DNA of 59,043 bases. Origin: Treponema sp. UBA1793 (GTDB lineage: Bacteria; Spirochaetota; Spirochaetia; Treponematales; Treponemataceae). The translations under genes were made by a program, and so were the position numbers. The DNA lies in NCBI GenBank assembly GCA_002314445.1, contig DCFX01000059.1, positions 1 through 59,043 of the forward strand. The letters run 5' to 3'. Below are positions 33,712-42,638 of this stretch, piece by piece; the first letter of the stretch is position 1; each line of letters opens with the position of its first letter. Below the pieces are notes generated by a model, which did no database searches, was not told the origin of the DNA, and saw only the letters and a list, made by a program, of their open reading frames with translations.

Positions 33712-34727
33712 ACGCTTCCTCCTGACAAATACGAATCAGTAAATCTGCCTGCATAAAAACATCGTGCACTTTGTGTCTGACTTACAATTTCAAGTTCCGG
33801 ATTTTCCACGCAGCATCGTTCTTCCGTATACGGGCATCTGTCCGCAAAACGGCATCCCCTTACTTCCGAACCAAGCGCAGGTACGGTACCCTTTATTATG
33901 TACAGCTTCGATTTACGCTGTGTCGACAGTCTGGGTATTGATTTCAGCAAACCAATCGTATAAGGATGCTGGGGATTATAAAAAACATCATCTATAGTTC
34001 CCTGTTCGACAATGTGACCGAGGTACATAATAATGACACGCTGGCATGTCTGGGCAATAACACCCAGATCGTGCGTAATCAGCATAATCCCCATTCCGAG
34101 ACTTTTATTCAAATCAAGAAGCAAATGGATAATCTGAGCCTGAATCGTAACATCAAGCGCAGTTGTCGGTTCGTCTGCAATAAGAAGCTTAGGATCACAG
34201 GCAAGCGCCATTGCAATCATCGCACGCTGACGCATGCCCCCCGACATTTCATGCGGATAGGAATTGACCCTCACTTCAGGTGACGGAATGCCGGTAAGAC
34301 GAAGCAGGTTCTCAGCCGTTCTCCCCGCCTCTTTTTTATCCATACCTTTATGAAGCATAAGACTTTCGGATATCTGTTCACCGATTGTATAAAGCGGATC
34401 AAGTGCGCTCAACGCATCCTGAAAAACCATTGCAACACCGTTACCGCGGATCGATTCCATTTCTTTTTCTTTCTTTTTTAATAAATCTTCACCTTCAAAA
34501 AATATCTGACCTTCATAACGGACATCAGCCTTTTCATCATACAAACGCATAATCGACTTTGAAGTGACGCTCTTTCCGCAGCCGGACTCACCGACAACTC
34601 CGACGATCTCGCCTTTATCAATTGAAAAACTGACGCCGCTTACGGCGATCTGCAATCCGCGCATTGTTTGAAAGGAAGTCTTTAGATTCCTTACATCCAG
34701 GAGTTTTTTTCGTTCTGTTTCTTCCAT
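33708..34727 (-). CDS. Oligopeptide/dipeptide ABC transporter ATPase (OppD/DppD-like)
   Basis: 339 residues. Walker A GESGCGKSV, Q-loop MVFQDALSALDP, signature MSGGMRQRAMIAMAL, Walker B LLIADEPTTALDVT, and the family-specific C-terminal Cys motif CRFADRCPYTEERC. Overlaps oppF-like by four bases and starts two bases after the amidohydrolase stop. Heterodimer partner of the OppF-like subunit. Confidence 0.95.
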   Translation of the reverse strand: MEETERKKLLDVRNLKTSFQTMRGLQIAVSGVSFSIDKGEIVGVVGESGCGKSVTSKSIMRLYDEKADVRYEGQIFFEGEDLLKKKEKEMESIRGNGVAMVFQDALSALDPLYTIGEQISESLMLHKGMDKKEAGRTAENLLRLTGIPSPEVRVNSYPHEMSGGMRQRAMIAMALACDPKLLIADEPTTALDVTIQAQIIHLLLDLNKSLGMGIMLITHDLGVIAQTCQRVIIMYLGHIVEQGTIDDVFYNPQHPYTIGLLKSIPRLSTQRKSKLYIIKGTVPALGSEVRGCRFADRCPYTEERCCVENPELEIVSQTQSARCFYAGRFTDSYLSGGSV

Positions 34728-34729
34728 AC

Positions 34730-36322
34730 TTATTTCTCCTTTACGGATTTTCCGCCGACGTATGTCGCCAGTACTTTTATGCCGCTTATATCCTTTGCGG
34801 AAAGATTGAATATATCGCGGTCGATTACAATGGCATCTGCAAGTTTTCCGATTTCAATAGTTCCTTTCAGTTTTTCTTCATGAGCATCGTACGAGGCATT
34901 TTTCGTATAAAGCGATACCGCCTGATACACACTGAGACATTCTTGCGGATACAGCTGTTCGGACGAACCGAGATACGTTTCCCTTGTGACTGCATATCTT
35001 ATACCGACGAAAGGATTATTATTTGCTATAGGAGCATCATCTCCTCCTGAAACAATAATTCCCCTCTCCAGCATTGATTTCATCGCGATGAGATACCGTG
35101 CACGTTCCGCACCCAGGCGGGCTTTACCGAGGATTCCCATATTAGGTATAAAAACCGGCTGCGTGTCGACAACCACAGGATACTTTGCAAGTTCGTCAAG
35201 CTGTTCTGGCATGGCAAACAGCATGTGAATCAGTCTGAACTGTTGAGGCCGGGCAGAATCATATATTTTTTTAATAATCGACAGAACTTGTTCCAGTGCG
35301 CCGTCGCCGATAACATGTACGGCAACATCGTTTCCTTTTTCATATGCAGTATTAACAGCGGCGAACATCTGATCATCAGTACGAATCGGAATACCGTACC
35401 AGTTTTTCTGATCCGAGTATTCTTTTTTTACGTATGCGGAACGCTGGGAAAAACTGCCGTCTGCAAACAGTTTCACTGCGCCGTATTTTATCCGCTCATT
35501 TCCGAATCCTGAAAGAGCGCCTATGGAATTGTTAACGCCGCCCTGCCTGTTCAGAACTGCGCGGATCGGAAGCCTGCCGTCCCGCTCCAGCATCTGGTAC
35601 ATGCCGAGGGAATCGCACTCGCTTCCGTCAAATCCGTCGTAGGTATGAACTGTTGTAACCCCTTTTGAAGCAAAATCAAGAAGCGTTTTTTCCAGAGCAT
35701 CTTTGCATTCCCCGTCGTTTCTCAACACACAGGGCCGAACTTTGTTTATATATTTGAGCAGGCCATGTTCGAGGAATCTGCCAGTCGGGCTGCCGTTTTT
35801 ATCGGTAATCATCAGGCCTTTCTCCGGAGCGGCAGCTAAGCAGTCTTTCCCGATTTTTTCCAGAGCTGCGGTATTGCACATAAAATTATGAAGACAATTT
35901 GCACTGACAAAAACCGGAACGGTTTCAGAAACCTTGTCGAGATCAAAACGGTCAGGCAGCCTGTTTTCCTTCAAGTGAGATGCATCCACCTGATAAGCGG
36001 TAAGCCATCCGTCGTCAGTTTTTTTCTTCAACGCATCGCTCAGCATACCTATAACTTCGTCCATAGACGATGCTGAGCTTAAATCGATTTTTTTAGTCCC
36101 CTCTGCAGCTTCCGCTATATGGCAGTGCGTATCCTGAAATCCCGGAAGAACGACTGCTCCTTTTAAATCAATCGTTTGTTTCGCGGGTATCTGTGAAATT
36201 TCAGACGACGTTCCTGCCGCTGCGATTTTTCCGTCAATTACTGAAAAAGCTGAAACCGACTCCCCTTCACTCACCATTGTGTATATTTTCCCATTAACAA
36301 AATTAACATCCGCCTGCACCAT
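34730..36322 (-). CDS. Amidohydrolase family 3 protein (YtcJ-like), paralogue 2
   Basis: 530 residues. A small beta-sandwich encloses a metal-dependent TIM barrel: GFQDTHCHIAEA carries the first metal His pair, AVHVIGDGALEQ the next ligand region, and SGGDDAPI the catalytic Asp. The composite domain returns at the end (IGKLADAIVIDRD). No signal peptide. Enzymes of this group hydrolyse amides such as N-acyl amino acids or formamides; the substrate here is unknown. It is clearly a paralogue of the next gene (same length and motif order) and sits between transporter genes, so its substrate is likely what the Dpp-like system imports. Confidence 0.87.
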   Translation of the reverse strand: MVQADVNFVNGKIYTMVSEGESVSAFSVIDGKIAAAGTSSEISQIPAKQTIDLKGAVVLPGFQDTHCHIAEAAEGTKKIDLSSASSMDEVIGMLSDALKKKTDDGWLTAYQVDASHLKENRLPDRFDLDKVSETVPVFVSANCLHNFMCNTAALEKIGKDCLAAAPEKGLMITDKNGSPTGRFLEHGLLKYINKVRPCVLRNDGECKDALEKTLLDFASKGVTTVHTYDGFDGSECDSLGMYQMLERDGRLPIRAVLNRQGGVNNSIGALSGFGNERIKYGAVKLFADGSFSQRSAYVKKEYSDQKNWYGIPIRTDDQMFAAVNTAYEKGNDVAVHVIGDGALEQVLSIIKKIYDSARPQQFRLIHMLFAMPEQLDELAKYPVVVDTQPVFIPNMGILGKARLGAERARYLIAMKSMLERGIIVSGGDDAPIANNNPFVGIRYAVTRETYLGSSEQLYPQECLSVYQAVSLYTKNASYDAHEEKLKGTIEIGKLADAIVIDRDIFNLSAKDISGIKVLATYVGGKSVKEK

Positions 36323-36336
36323 AATACTGCCTCGTG

Positions 36337-37926
36337 TTATAAAATTTTCCGCCCGCCGACATACGTGCCGGTCACTTTTACCGAACCGACATCTTCCCGT
36401 TTTACCGAAAATATATCTTTATCGAGTGTGATGAAGTCGGCAAGTTTCCCGACCGTAATCGTCCCTTTTATTTTTTCCTCATGGCCGCAGTACGCCGCAT
36501 TTTTCGTATAGAAACTGACGGCATCGTATACGGAAACACGTTCCTGCGGCTGGAAAACCGTACCGGAAAATGAAATACGATTTACGGCTTCATCTATCCC
36601 CTTCATCGGATTCTGATCCGCGCACGGTGCATCAGAACCTCCTGTCACCATGACGCCCGCATCCTGCATTGATTTAAAAGCATGAAAATCTTTTGCACGT
36701 TCCGCTCCCAGCCGCTCTTCAATCGTTCCGGTACTGTAAAGACTTACAAAAACAGGCTGCATCGCCGCCACTACCGGAAGTTTTGCCATTCTGCGGCGCA
36801 TCGACTCGTGAACAAGATGACAATGAATCATTGTAAAACGGCACGGATTTTCAGGATCGTATATTTCTTCAATTATTTTCAGAACTAGTTCCGCAGCACC
36901 GTCGCCTATGACATGCGTTGCAATATCATTTCCCTTTTTATACGCATCGTGCATCAGCATTTTCAATTCAGCAGGAGAATGAATCAGCCTGCCCTTCCAG
37001 TCTGCTTTATCCGCATACGGTTCAAGCAGATACGCGGACCGGACTGCATATGTTCCATCGACGAACAATTTCATTGCACCGTATTTTATTTTTTCATTAC
37101 CGAATCCCGATACGGCGCCTGTCTCGTTATTAACCGCACGCTGCATGTTCCGGTTTAGAATCATGCGTACGGGGAGCCTGCCGATTCGTTCAAGTTTCTG
37201 ATATGCTGAAAAATCGTCAAGCATAGAACCTGCAAACCCGTCGTATGTGTGAACAGTCGTCAATCCCATTCCTGCACACTGCTTCAGTACTTTATAAAGG
37301 ACATCAAGCGCTTTTTCTTCTGTTCCGAATATCGATGGTCTTTTTGCATTCAGATATCCAAGAAGCCCGTGCTCATGGCATACGCCCGTCGGCACACCGT
37401 CATCATCAAGTTCAAGCAGTTCGCTGCCGGATTTATCAAATCCTCTGTCAATTCCTGCAAGTTCAAGAACAATGGAGTTGCAGATAAAGTTGTGCAGTCC
37501 TATGTCATGAATAAAAACCGGAATATCCTTTGAGACGGAATCAAGTTCATATCTGTCAGGAAAACGTTTTTCGCGTAATTTACCGCAGTCAAGATTGCAT
37601 GCGATTATCCATTCACCGCTCTTAACATTATTTTTCCGTCCGGCAAGCGTATCAAGTACATCCTGTATGCTGCGTGCCTGCATTAAATCAATACGAAGCG
37701 GAGCCTCCGCAACTTCCGCAATATGACAGTGAGTGTCGATAAATCCGGGTATGACTGCTGCATGTTCCAAATTAACAGTCTGTCCGGCTGGAATTTTAAG
37801 AGCTTCAGCGGAACTTCCGGCGAAAAGTATTTTCTCATTTAAAACTGCAATCGCTTCTACACGCGCTCCCTGCTTTTCCATTGTGTAAATAGATCCGTTG
37901 TAATAACAAATATCTGCTTTTAACAT
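36337..37926 (-). CDS. Amidohydrolase family 3 protein (YtcJ-like), paralogue 1
   Basis: 529 residues with the same architecture as its downstream neighbour: GFIDTHCHIAEVAE metal motif, ATHVIGDGAAEL, and TGGSDAPCAD near the active site. The tandem pair probably arose by duplication and may divide the substrate range. GAGGAG precedes the ATG. It begins 20 bases after the dppC-like stop and 14 bases before the paralogue. Cytosolic. Confidence 0.87.
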   Translation of the reverse strand: MLKADICYYNGSIYTMEKQGARVEAIAVLNEKILFAGSSAEALKIPAGQTVNLEHAAVIPGFIDTHCHIAEVAEAPLRIDLMQARSIQDVLDTLAGRKNNVKSGEWIIACNLDCGKLREKRFPDRYELDSVSKDIPVFIHDIGLHNFICNSIVLELAGIDRGFDKSGSELLELDDDGVPTGVCHEHGLLGYLNAKRPSIFGTEEKALDVLYKVLKQCAGMGLTTVHTYDGFAGSMLDDFSAYQKLERIGRLPVRMILNRNMQRAVNNETGAVSGFGNEKIKYGAMKLFVDGTYAVRSAYLLEPYADKADWKGRLIHSPAELKMLMHDAYKKGNDIATHVIGDGAAELVLKIIEEIYDPENPCRFTMIHCHLVHESMRRRMAKLPVVAAMQPVFVSLYSTGTIEERLGAERAKDFHAFKSMQDAGVMVTGGSDAPCADQNPMKGIDEAVNRISFSGTVFQPQERVSVYDAVSFYTKNAAYCGHEEKIKGTITVGKLADFITLDKDIFSVKREDVGSVKVTGTYVGGRKIL

Positions 37927-37946
37927 ACTATTTACTCTCCTCTTTA

Positions 37947-38825
37947 TCAGTTTGACATGGGATCAAGAATATCCCTCAGTCCGTCTCCGAATAAATTCAG
38001 ACCGAGCACCGTGCATATCATGAAAACTCCCGGGAAGATTGTCATCCACCATGCATTGTATATGTAGGACTTCGCCTCATAGAGCATATTTCCGAGACTC
38101 GGAGCAGGCTGGGGAACGCCGGCACCAAGAAAGCTCAATGCAGCTTCAATAATAATTGATGATGCAAAAATATAGGTAACCTGAACGATGACCGGCGAAA
38201 TAATATTCGGCAGTATATGGCGCAATACAATCCGCAGCGGTTCGGCACCCTCTGCGCGGGCAGCTTCAATGTAGGTCAGCTCACAGACGGAAATTGTCGA
38301 CGCACGAGACACGCGTGCGACCGTCGGAATATACACTATGGAAAGCGCAATAATAACGTTCTGAACCGAAGCACCAAGTGCCGCTACGAGCGCAATTGCC
38401 ATAAGAATAGGCGGGATGGCCATCAAACCTTCGCAGACACGCATGATGATATTGTCAAGAAATTTAACATACCCGGCTGCAATTCCAAGCATTGTTCCGC
38501 ACATAAACGTAATTGCGGCTGTAGCTAATCCCACCGTCATCGATATGCGCGTTCCGTACAACGTGCGCGAAAGAATATCACGTCCCAGATTGTCGGTACC
38601 GAATATATGCACATGACCGGGAGCTTTCAGTTTATTCATGACATCTATATCATAAATGTCGTACGGTGCAATATACGGTGCTATGACGGCAATAACTGCA
38701 AGTATCATCGTAACGACAAAGCCCATAAAAACCAGACGTTTACGGAAAAAATTAATAAAAACAAGACGGCGGTATTCATGCAGCTGTTTCTTTGAAAGTT
38801 TTATATTTTCTTCTTTATTATTCAT
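37947..38825 (-). CDS. Dipeptide-type ABC transporter permease (DppC-like)
   Basis: 292 residues; N-terminal OppC_N segment with the first helix, then five more. FGTDNLGRDILSRTLYGTRIS is the family hallmark after the first helix (split here over residues about 70-90), and EAARAEGAEPLRIVLRHILP is the ATPase docking loop. Pairs with the DppB-like permease 13 bases upstream. Confidence 0.94.
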   Translation of the reverse strand: MNNKEENIKLSKKQLHEYRRLVFINFFRKRLVFMGFVVTMILAVIAVIAPYIAPYDIYDIDVMNKLKAPGHVHIFGTDNLGRDILSRTLYGTRISMTVGLATAAITFMCGTMLGIAAGYVKFLDNIIMRVCEGLMAIPPILMAIALVAALGASVQNVIIALSIVYIPTVARVSRASTISVCELTYIEAARAEGAEPLRIVLRHILPNIISPVIVQVTYIFASSIIIEAALSFLGAGVPQPAPSLGNMLYEAKSYIYNAWWMTIFPGVFMICTVLGLNLFGDGLRDILDPMSN

Positions 38826-38838
38826 AATTCATACCGCC

Positions 38839-39798
38839 TTATTCCTGTTTTGCAGTTATACGCATCCGCGGATCTACAACTCCATAGAGCAGATCAATAA
38901 CGAAATTTATAACGACATATATCAGACTGATGACAAGAACTATTCCTTGTATAACAGGATAATCTCTTTTCGTAACGGAACTGACGATAAGTTGTCCTAT
39001 TCCGGGAATGCCGAACACCGTTTCCACAACGGCAGCTCCGGACAAAAGAAGCGCAAACGTCTGTCCTATTGTCGTTAATATTGGAATCATGGCATTTTTC
39101 AAAGCATGCTTGTACAGTATTGCCCGTTCCGCCAGACCTTTCGCTTTAGCGGCTTTTATATAATCATTGTTAATTACATCGATAATAGACGAACGGGTCA
39201 TTCGTGTAAGGACTGCCGCCTGCATCATCGCAAGAGATATGACAGGAAGAATAATATACCGCAGATGAATAAGGAGTCCTGCCTCCGCAATAGATTTATA
39301 TCCTGCGACAGGAAGCCATTTTAAACCGACCGAAAAAATAAGGACAAGGAACAAACTTAACAAAAAAGACGGAGTCGAAATTCCAAGGAGGGAGAAAGCA
39401 ATAACACCGGAATCCCCTGCTTTTCCCTTCCGCCGGGCAGCGTACACACCGCTTGTTATGGCAATGACAATTGAAAGCAGCAGTGCCCAGAGTGATAAAA
39501 CAAGAGTCGGTCCCATTGCCTGATTTATAGCATGAGTAACGGTACCGTTTCTTGTGTAGCTCGTTCCCAGATTACCGCACACTGCTTTACCGACCCAGGA
39601 AAAATACTGCTGAAAAAGAGGCCTGTTCAGTCCCATTTCTTCATGCAGAAGTGCAACGGATTCCGCCGACGCATCCGAACCAAGAAGAATCCGCGCAGGA
39701 TCTCCGGGGGTCAGATGAATCAGGAGAAAGATGAATACAGACAGAATAAGGAGTGTACAAACTGTTGATCCTATACGCTTAGCAATAAATTTCCCCAT
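38839..39798 (-). CDS. Dipeptide-type ABC transporter permease (DppB-like)
   Basis: 319 residues. The start at 39798 (MGKFIAKRIGSTVCTLL) has GAGAGG upstream and puts the first helix at the N-terminus, as in the family; the frame extends to 39891 without support. LTPGDPARILLG after helix 1 and the docking loop AAKAKGLAERAILYKHALKN are typical. 68 bp separate it from the binding-protein gene. Confidence 0.94.
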   Translation of the reverse strand: MGKFIAKRIGSTVCTLLILSVFIFLLIHLTPGDPARILLGSDASAESVALLHEEMGLNRPLFQQYFSWVGKAVCGNLGTSYTRNGTVTHAINQAMGPTLVLSLWALLLSIVIAITSGVYAARRKGKAGDSGVIAFSLLGISTPSFLLSLFLVLIFSVGLKWLPVAGYKSIAEAGLLIHLRYIILPVISLAMMQAAVLTRMTRSSIIDVINNDYIKAAKAKGLAERAILYKHALKNAMIPILTTIGQTFALLLSGAAVVETVFGIPGIGQLIVSSVTKRDYPVIQGIVLVISLIYVVINFVIDLLYGVVDPRMRITAKQE

Positions 39799-39866
39799 AC
39801 CATACCTCTCTTCCCCTCCGGAAAGTAAACAGGAGCTGTCAAAAAAGAGAACAGTCCCGTATGTTA

Positions 39867-41438
39867 CTATTGAGCGACTTTCACTCCCCATAATGCAAGA
39901 CCGTAATACGGTTTAAATCCCTCAACCTTACCGGATACTCCGTATATGTAGTCATAACTTCCCAAATTAATAATAAAAACTTCATCGGAACAATACGGTT
40001 CTATCGTTTCCTTCCAGAATTTCTTTGCTGCGTCAAAAGAAGGCAGAGCCTGCATCTGGAGCATAAGATCATTCAGTTTCGGGTCGTTCGTAAATCCTGA
40101 CGCATTTGTTTTCATCAGTGTCATATTCGAAGCGGGATTGTCCGCAAACGGATAGTTCATCGGATACAGATCAAATGTCGTCGTATCGCCAAGCCGGGTG
40201 AGCATCGTTCCCCAGTCCATAACCTGCAGGTCAACCTTCAGACCAACGGCCTCCAGCTGCTGTTTCATAATAAGAGTGGCGTTATAAAATTCCGGATACG
40301 CTTCTGTAGTCATCATTTTAAGAGGCGTTCCGTCATATCCGATTTCTTTAATAAGAACTTTTGCTTTTCCGGGATCATAACTTATGTTCTGCTTCATTCC
40401 CGAATACCATGGAGAAGTCTGCCCGAAATACGACGCATCAGCTTTGTATGCTTTGTAATCCCCGACAGTCGGTATTGCGCCTTCCATAATTTCATCAAGA
40501 TTGACTGCATACCCGATAATCTGGCGCCACTTCACGTTATTCATGATTGAATCTTTCGATTTGTTCATTGTGATTGTAAGGACGTTGAAATTCTCGGTTA
40601 TCATTTTTGTGCTGTTCATTGCTTTCAGGCGGGGAATATCCGTATAGCTGAGACTCGCGGCAATATCATATTCTCCCGTCTCCAGACCGTTTATACGTGT
40701 CTGAGGATCTGTAATGAAATAAATTTTTATTGTCTTTACGCCGGCCGTTCTGTCTCCCCATGAACCGCTTTTCTCCGAAGTAAACGGAACGTAATCATCA
40801 AATTTTTCAAGGCGTACATAATTATCTACAGCCCACTCTGCAAATTTAAATGATCCTGTTCCAATCAGCTGATCCGGTGTAAGAGTTTTGTTCCCTGCTG
40901 CTTCAATAACCGAAGCCGGAAGAATGGCCGCGAACTGACTGTACTGTGCAATCATATACGGCAACAGAAGGCACGGATTGTTAAGCTTGATGGACACGGC
41001 ATAATCACCGTCAGCAGTGAATTGCTCGCCATCTTTAATTGCGCGCTGAATAATCGTATTTTTAGTAATCCAGCGGTTTAACGAAGCTGCTGCATCGGAG
41101 GCTTTCATTTCCTGCCCGTTGTGAAACTTTATGCCCTTTCTGAGTTTAAAAGTCCATTCCTTATTATCGTCGCTTTTTGTATAACTTTCGCAAAGCTGCG
41201 GTTTGGGATCTCCGTTTGAATCCATTTCAAAAAGCGATTCAAACACAAGCCTGCCGATTTCCGCCGTAGCAGTTGCGCCTGTTACCATAGGATCGAATGT
41301 CGAAGGCTGCGCATTATATGCGACATTGAGCGTATCGCGGTATGCTTCTTCTCCTTTTTTGGAAGAACCGGAACCGCAGCCGGCAAGCAGCAATACCGCT
41401 GCACTGACAACAGCACATAAATTTTTACCTGTTTTCAT
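39867..41438 (-). CDS. Peptide/nickel-type ABC substrate-binding lipoprotein (family 5)
   Basis: 523 residues. The signal peptide ends in a lipobox LLLAGC (Cys at about residue 21) with a Ser/Gly/Lys linker, so it is lipid-anchored outside the membrane. Family-5 motifs include the early QPSTFDPM and the WTFKLRKGIKFHNGQ segment. Ligand could be a dipeptide, an opine or another amino compound. AAGGAG before the ATG; 25 bases after the amidase stop, so part of the same operon. Confidence 0.94.
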   Translation of the reverse strand: MKTGKNLCAVVSAAVLLLAGCGSGSSKKGEEAYRDTLNVAYNAQPSTFDPMVTGATATAEIGRLVFESLFEMDSNGDPKPQLCESYTKSDDNKEWTFKLRKGIKFHNGQEMKASDAAASLNRWITKNTIIQRAIKDGEQFTADGDYAVSIKLNNPCLLLPYMIAQYSQFAAILPASVIEAAGNKTLTPDQLIGTGSFKFAEWAVDNYVRLEKFDDYVPFTSEKSGSWGDRTAGVKTIKIYFITDPQTRINGLETGEYDIAASLSYTDIPRLKAMNSTKMITENFNVLTITMNKSKDSIMNNVKWRQIIGYAVNLDEIMEGAIPTVGDYKAYKADASYFGQTSPWYSGMKQNISYDPGKAKVLIKEIGYDGTPLKMMTTEAYPEFYNATLIMKQQLEAVGLKVDLQVMDWGTMLTRLGDTTTFDLYPMNYPFADNPASNMTLMKTNASGFTNDPKLNDLMLQMQALPSFDAAKKFWKETIEPYCSDEVFIINLGSYDYIYGVSGKVEGFKPYYGLALWGVKVAQ

Positions 41439-41463
41439 ATTTTGCTCCTTCTAAATAGCTGCT

Positions 41464-42348
41464 TCAACACGAAGCATCAAGTTTTAAAATCGTTCCGTAC
41501 ATTTCAGGCCTTCTGTCCCTGAAAAATCTTTTCTTTCTGCGAAGTACAGCTAATTCATCAAGATCGAATGATGCCGTAAGCACGCATTCCGTGCATGTGT
41601 CGGCTGATGCAATAATCTTACCGAATCCGTCTGTAATAAAGGAGGAACCGTAAAATTCTATTTTGCTCCGTTCCGTTTCTTCTGTTCCGATGCGGTTCGA
41701 TGCGAGAACAGGAATTACATTCGCCGCTGCATGCCCCTGCATCGTACGGCGCCAGTGTTCTATATCATCAGGAGTCCCCGAACACGTTTTTTTATCAAAA
41801 TAGTTGTACCCTATTGCCGTCGGATATAAGAGCAATTCCGCTCCCAAAAGCGCAAGGCTTCGTGCGGTTTCCGGAAACCACTGATCCCAGCAGATTCCTA
41901 TGCCGATTCTGCCGTACCGGGTATTCCATACCTTAAATCCCGTATCGCCCGGCGAAAAATAATATTTTTCCTGAAACAATGTACCGTCAGGTATATGTGT
42001 CTTACGGTAAATTCCGAGAACAGTTCCGTCAGCGTCTATAATGGCTGTCGTATTGAAAGAAACATTTCCCGCCCGCTCAAAGAAACTTACCGGAATGACA
42101 ACGTGAAGCTCCGCGGCAACCGTTCTCATAAGCAGTACCGCAGGATCTTTATCTAATGTGACTGCAAGTTCTATGTATTCAAATTTCGTCTCCTGACAAA
42201 AATACGGTGTCTCAAAGAGTTCCTGCAGCAAAATAATTTGAGCACCTTTTCCTGCTGCCGTCCGCACAATACTTTCTGCCCTTTCGAGTGTTTCTTCCCT
42301 GTTCCGGGAGCAACTCATTTGCGTCGCAGCAACCGTCACATTCCTCAT
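41464..42348 (-). CDS. Nitrilase-superfamily amidase (N-carbamoylputrescine amidase-like)
   Basis: 294 residues with the Glu-Lys-Cys triad: Glu43 (LLQELFE), Lys116 (YRKTHIP) and Cys153 (GICWDQWFPE). Closest in pattern to N-carbamoylputrescine amidase AguB, which makes putrescine, CO2 and ammonia from carbamoylputrescine; related amidases act on N-carbamoyl amino acids. The start at 42348 is set by AAGGAGG; the frame stays open to 42528 through the leader hairpin but lacks a convincing start. First gene of the nine-gene minus-strand operon. No agmatine deiminase is in view, so a polyamine role is not proven. Confidence 0.88.
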   Translation of the reverse strand: MRNVTVAATQMSCSRNREETLERAESIVRTAAGKGAQIILLQELFETPYFCQETKFEYIELAVTLDKDPAVLLMRTVAAELHVVIPVSFFERAGNVSFNTTAIIDADGTVLGIYRKTHIPDGTLFQEKYYFSPGDTGFKVWNTRYGRIGIGICWDQWFPETARSLALLGAELLLYPTAIGYNYFDKKTCSGTPDDIEHWRRTMQGHAAANVIPVLASNRIGTEETERSKIEFYGSSFITDGFGKIIASADTCTECVLTASFDLDELAVLRRKKRFFRDRRPEMYGTILKLDASC

Positions 42349-42370
42349 CAGAACCTCCTTTACGCGATAT

Positions 42371-42417
42371 AAAAAAAGACGAAGACATCGCACCCAGAGT
42401 GCGACATCTTCGTCTTT
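42371..42417 (-). terminator. Terminator-like leader hairpin upstream of the amidase/Dpp operon
   Basis: In minus-strand RNA, arms 42417-42399 and 42393-42375 form a 19-bp stem in which two positions are G-U pairs (C-A mismatches on the plus strand), with a 5-nt loop and seven U (42377-42371). So the structure is built for the minus strand. It ends only about 10 bases before the AAGGAGG of the amidase gene. No minus-strand gene lies upstream for it to terminate, which points to attenuation of this operon. Confidence 0.7.
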
Positions 42418-42519
42418 CTCTATCCCAATATTTCCATCAGGCAGCATAATAATTCCATATATCACTTTCCCTGCATTGTAAAAAACGGCAATAGACGCAG
42501 AATGCGGTGTAAGAATACA

Positions 42520-42548
42520 TTGACACAAGATTAAAAAACAGGTATTAC
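42520..42548 (+). promoter_or_regulatory. Probable promoter of the amino-acid ABC transporter operon
   Basis: TTGACA (42520-42525), 17-bp spacer, TATTAC (42543-42548); predicted start near 42555, right before the leader hairpin. The remainder of the 290-bp divergent region (42418-42519) shows no gene. Confidence 0.55.
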
Positions 42549-42561
42549 GATGTCTATAACG

Positions 42562-42603
42562 AAGGCGTTGAAACGGCTGTAAGTCCGCTTCAACGCCTTT
42601 TTT
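42562..42603 (+). terminator. Terminator-like leader hairpin upstream of the amino-acid ABC operon
   Basis: AAGGCGTTGAA (42562-42572) pairs with TTCAACGCCTT (42589-42599); after one mismatch CGG/CCG extends the stem. Six T follow (42598-42603). It begins some 7 bases after the predicted transcription start; no plus-strand gene lies upstream, so it would act on the operon's own leader. Confidence 0.7.
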
Positions 42604-42638
42604 ATTAATTATTAATAATTGCCAAAAGGGGGCGATTT

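Noticed and set aside
42349..42528. Open frame continuing 60 codons upstream of the amidase start
   Set aside because: It reads through the leader hairpin, has no family similarity by eye, and a strong AAGGAGG marks the later start.
42605..42620. AATTATTAATAATT palindrome upstream of the amino-acid ABC binding protein
   Set aside because: Simple AT-rich spacer between hairpin and ribosome binding site; low information content.
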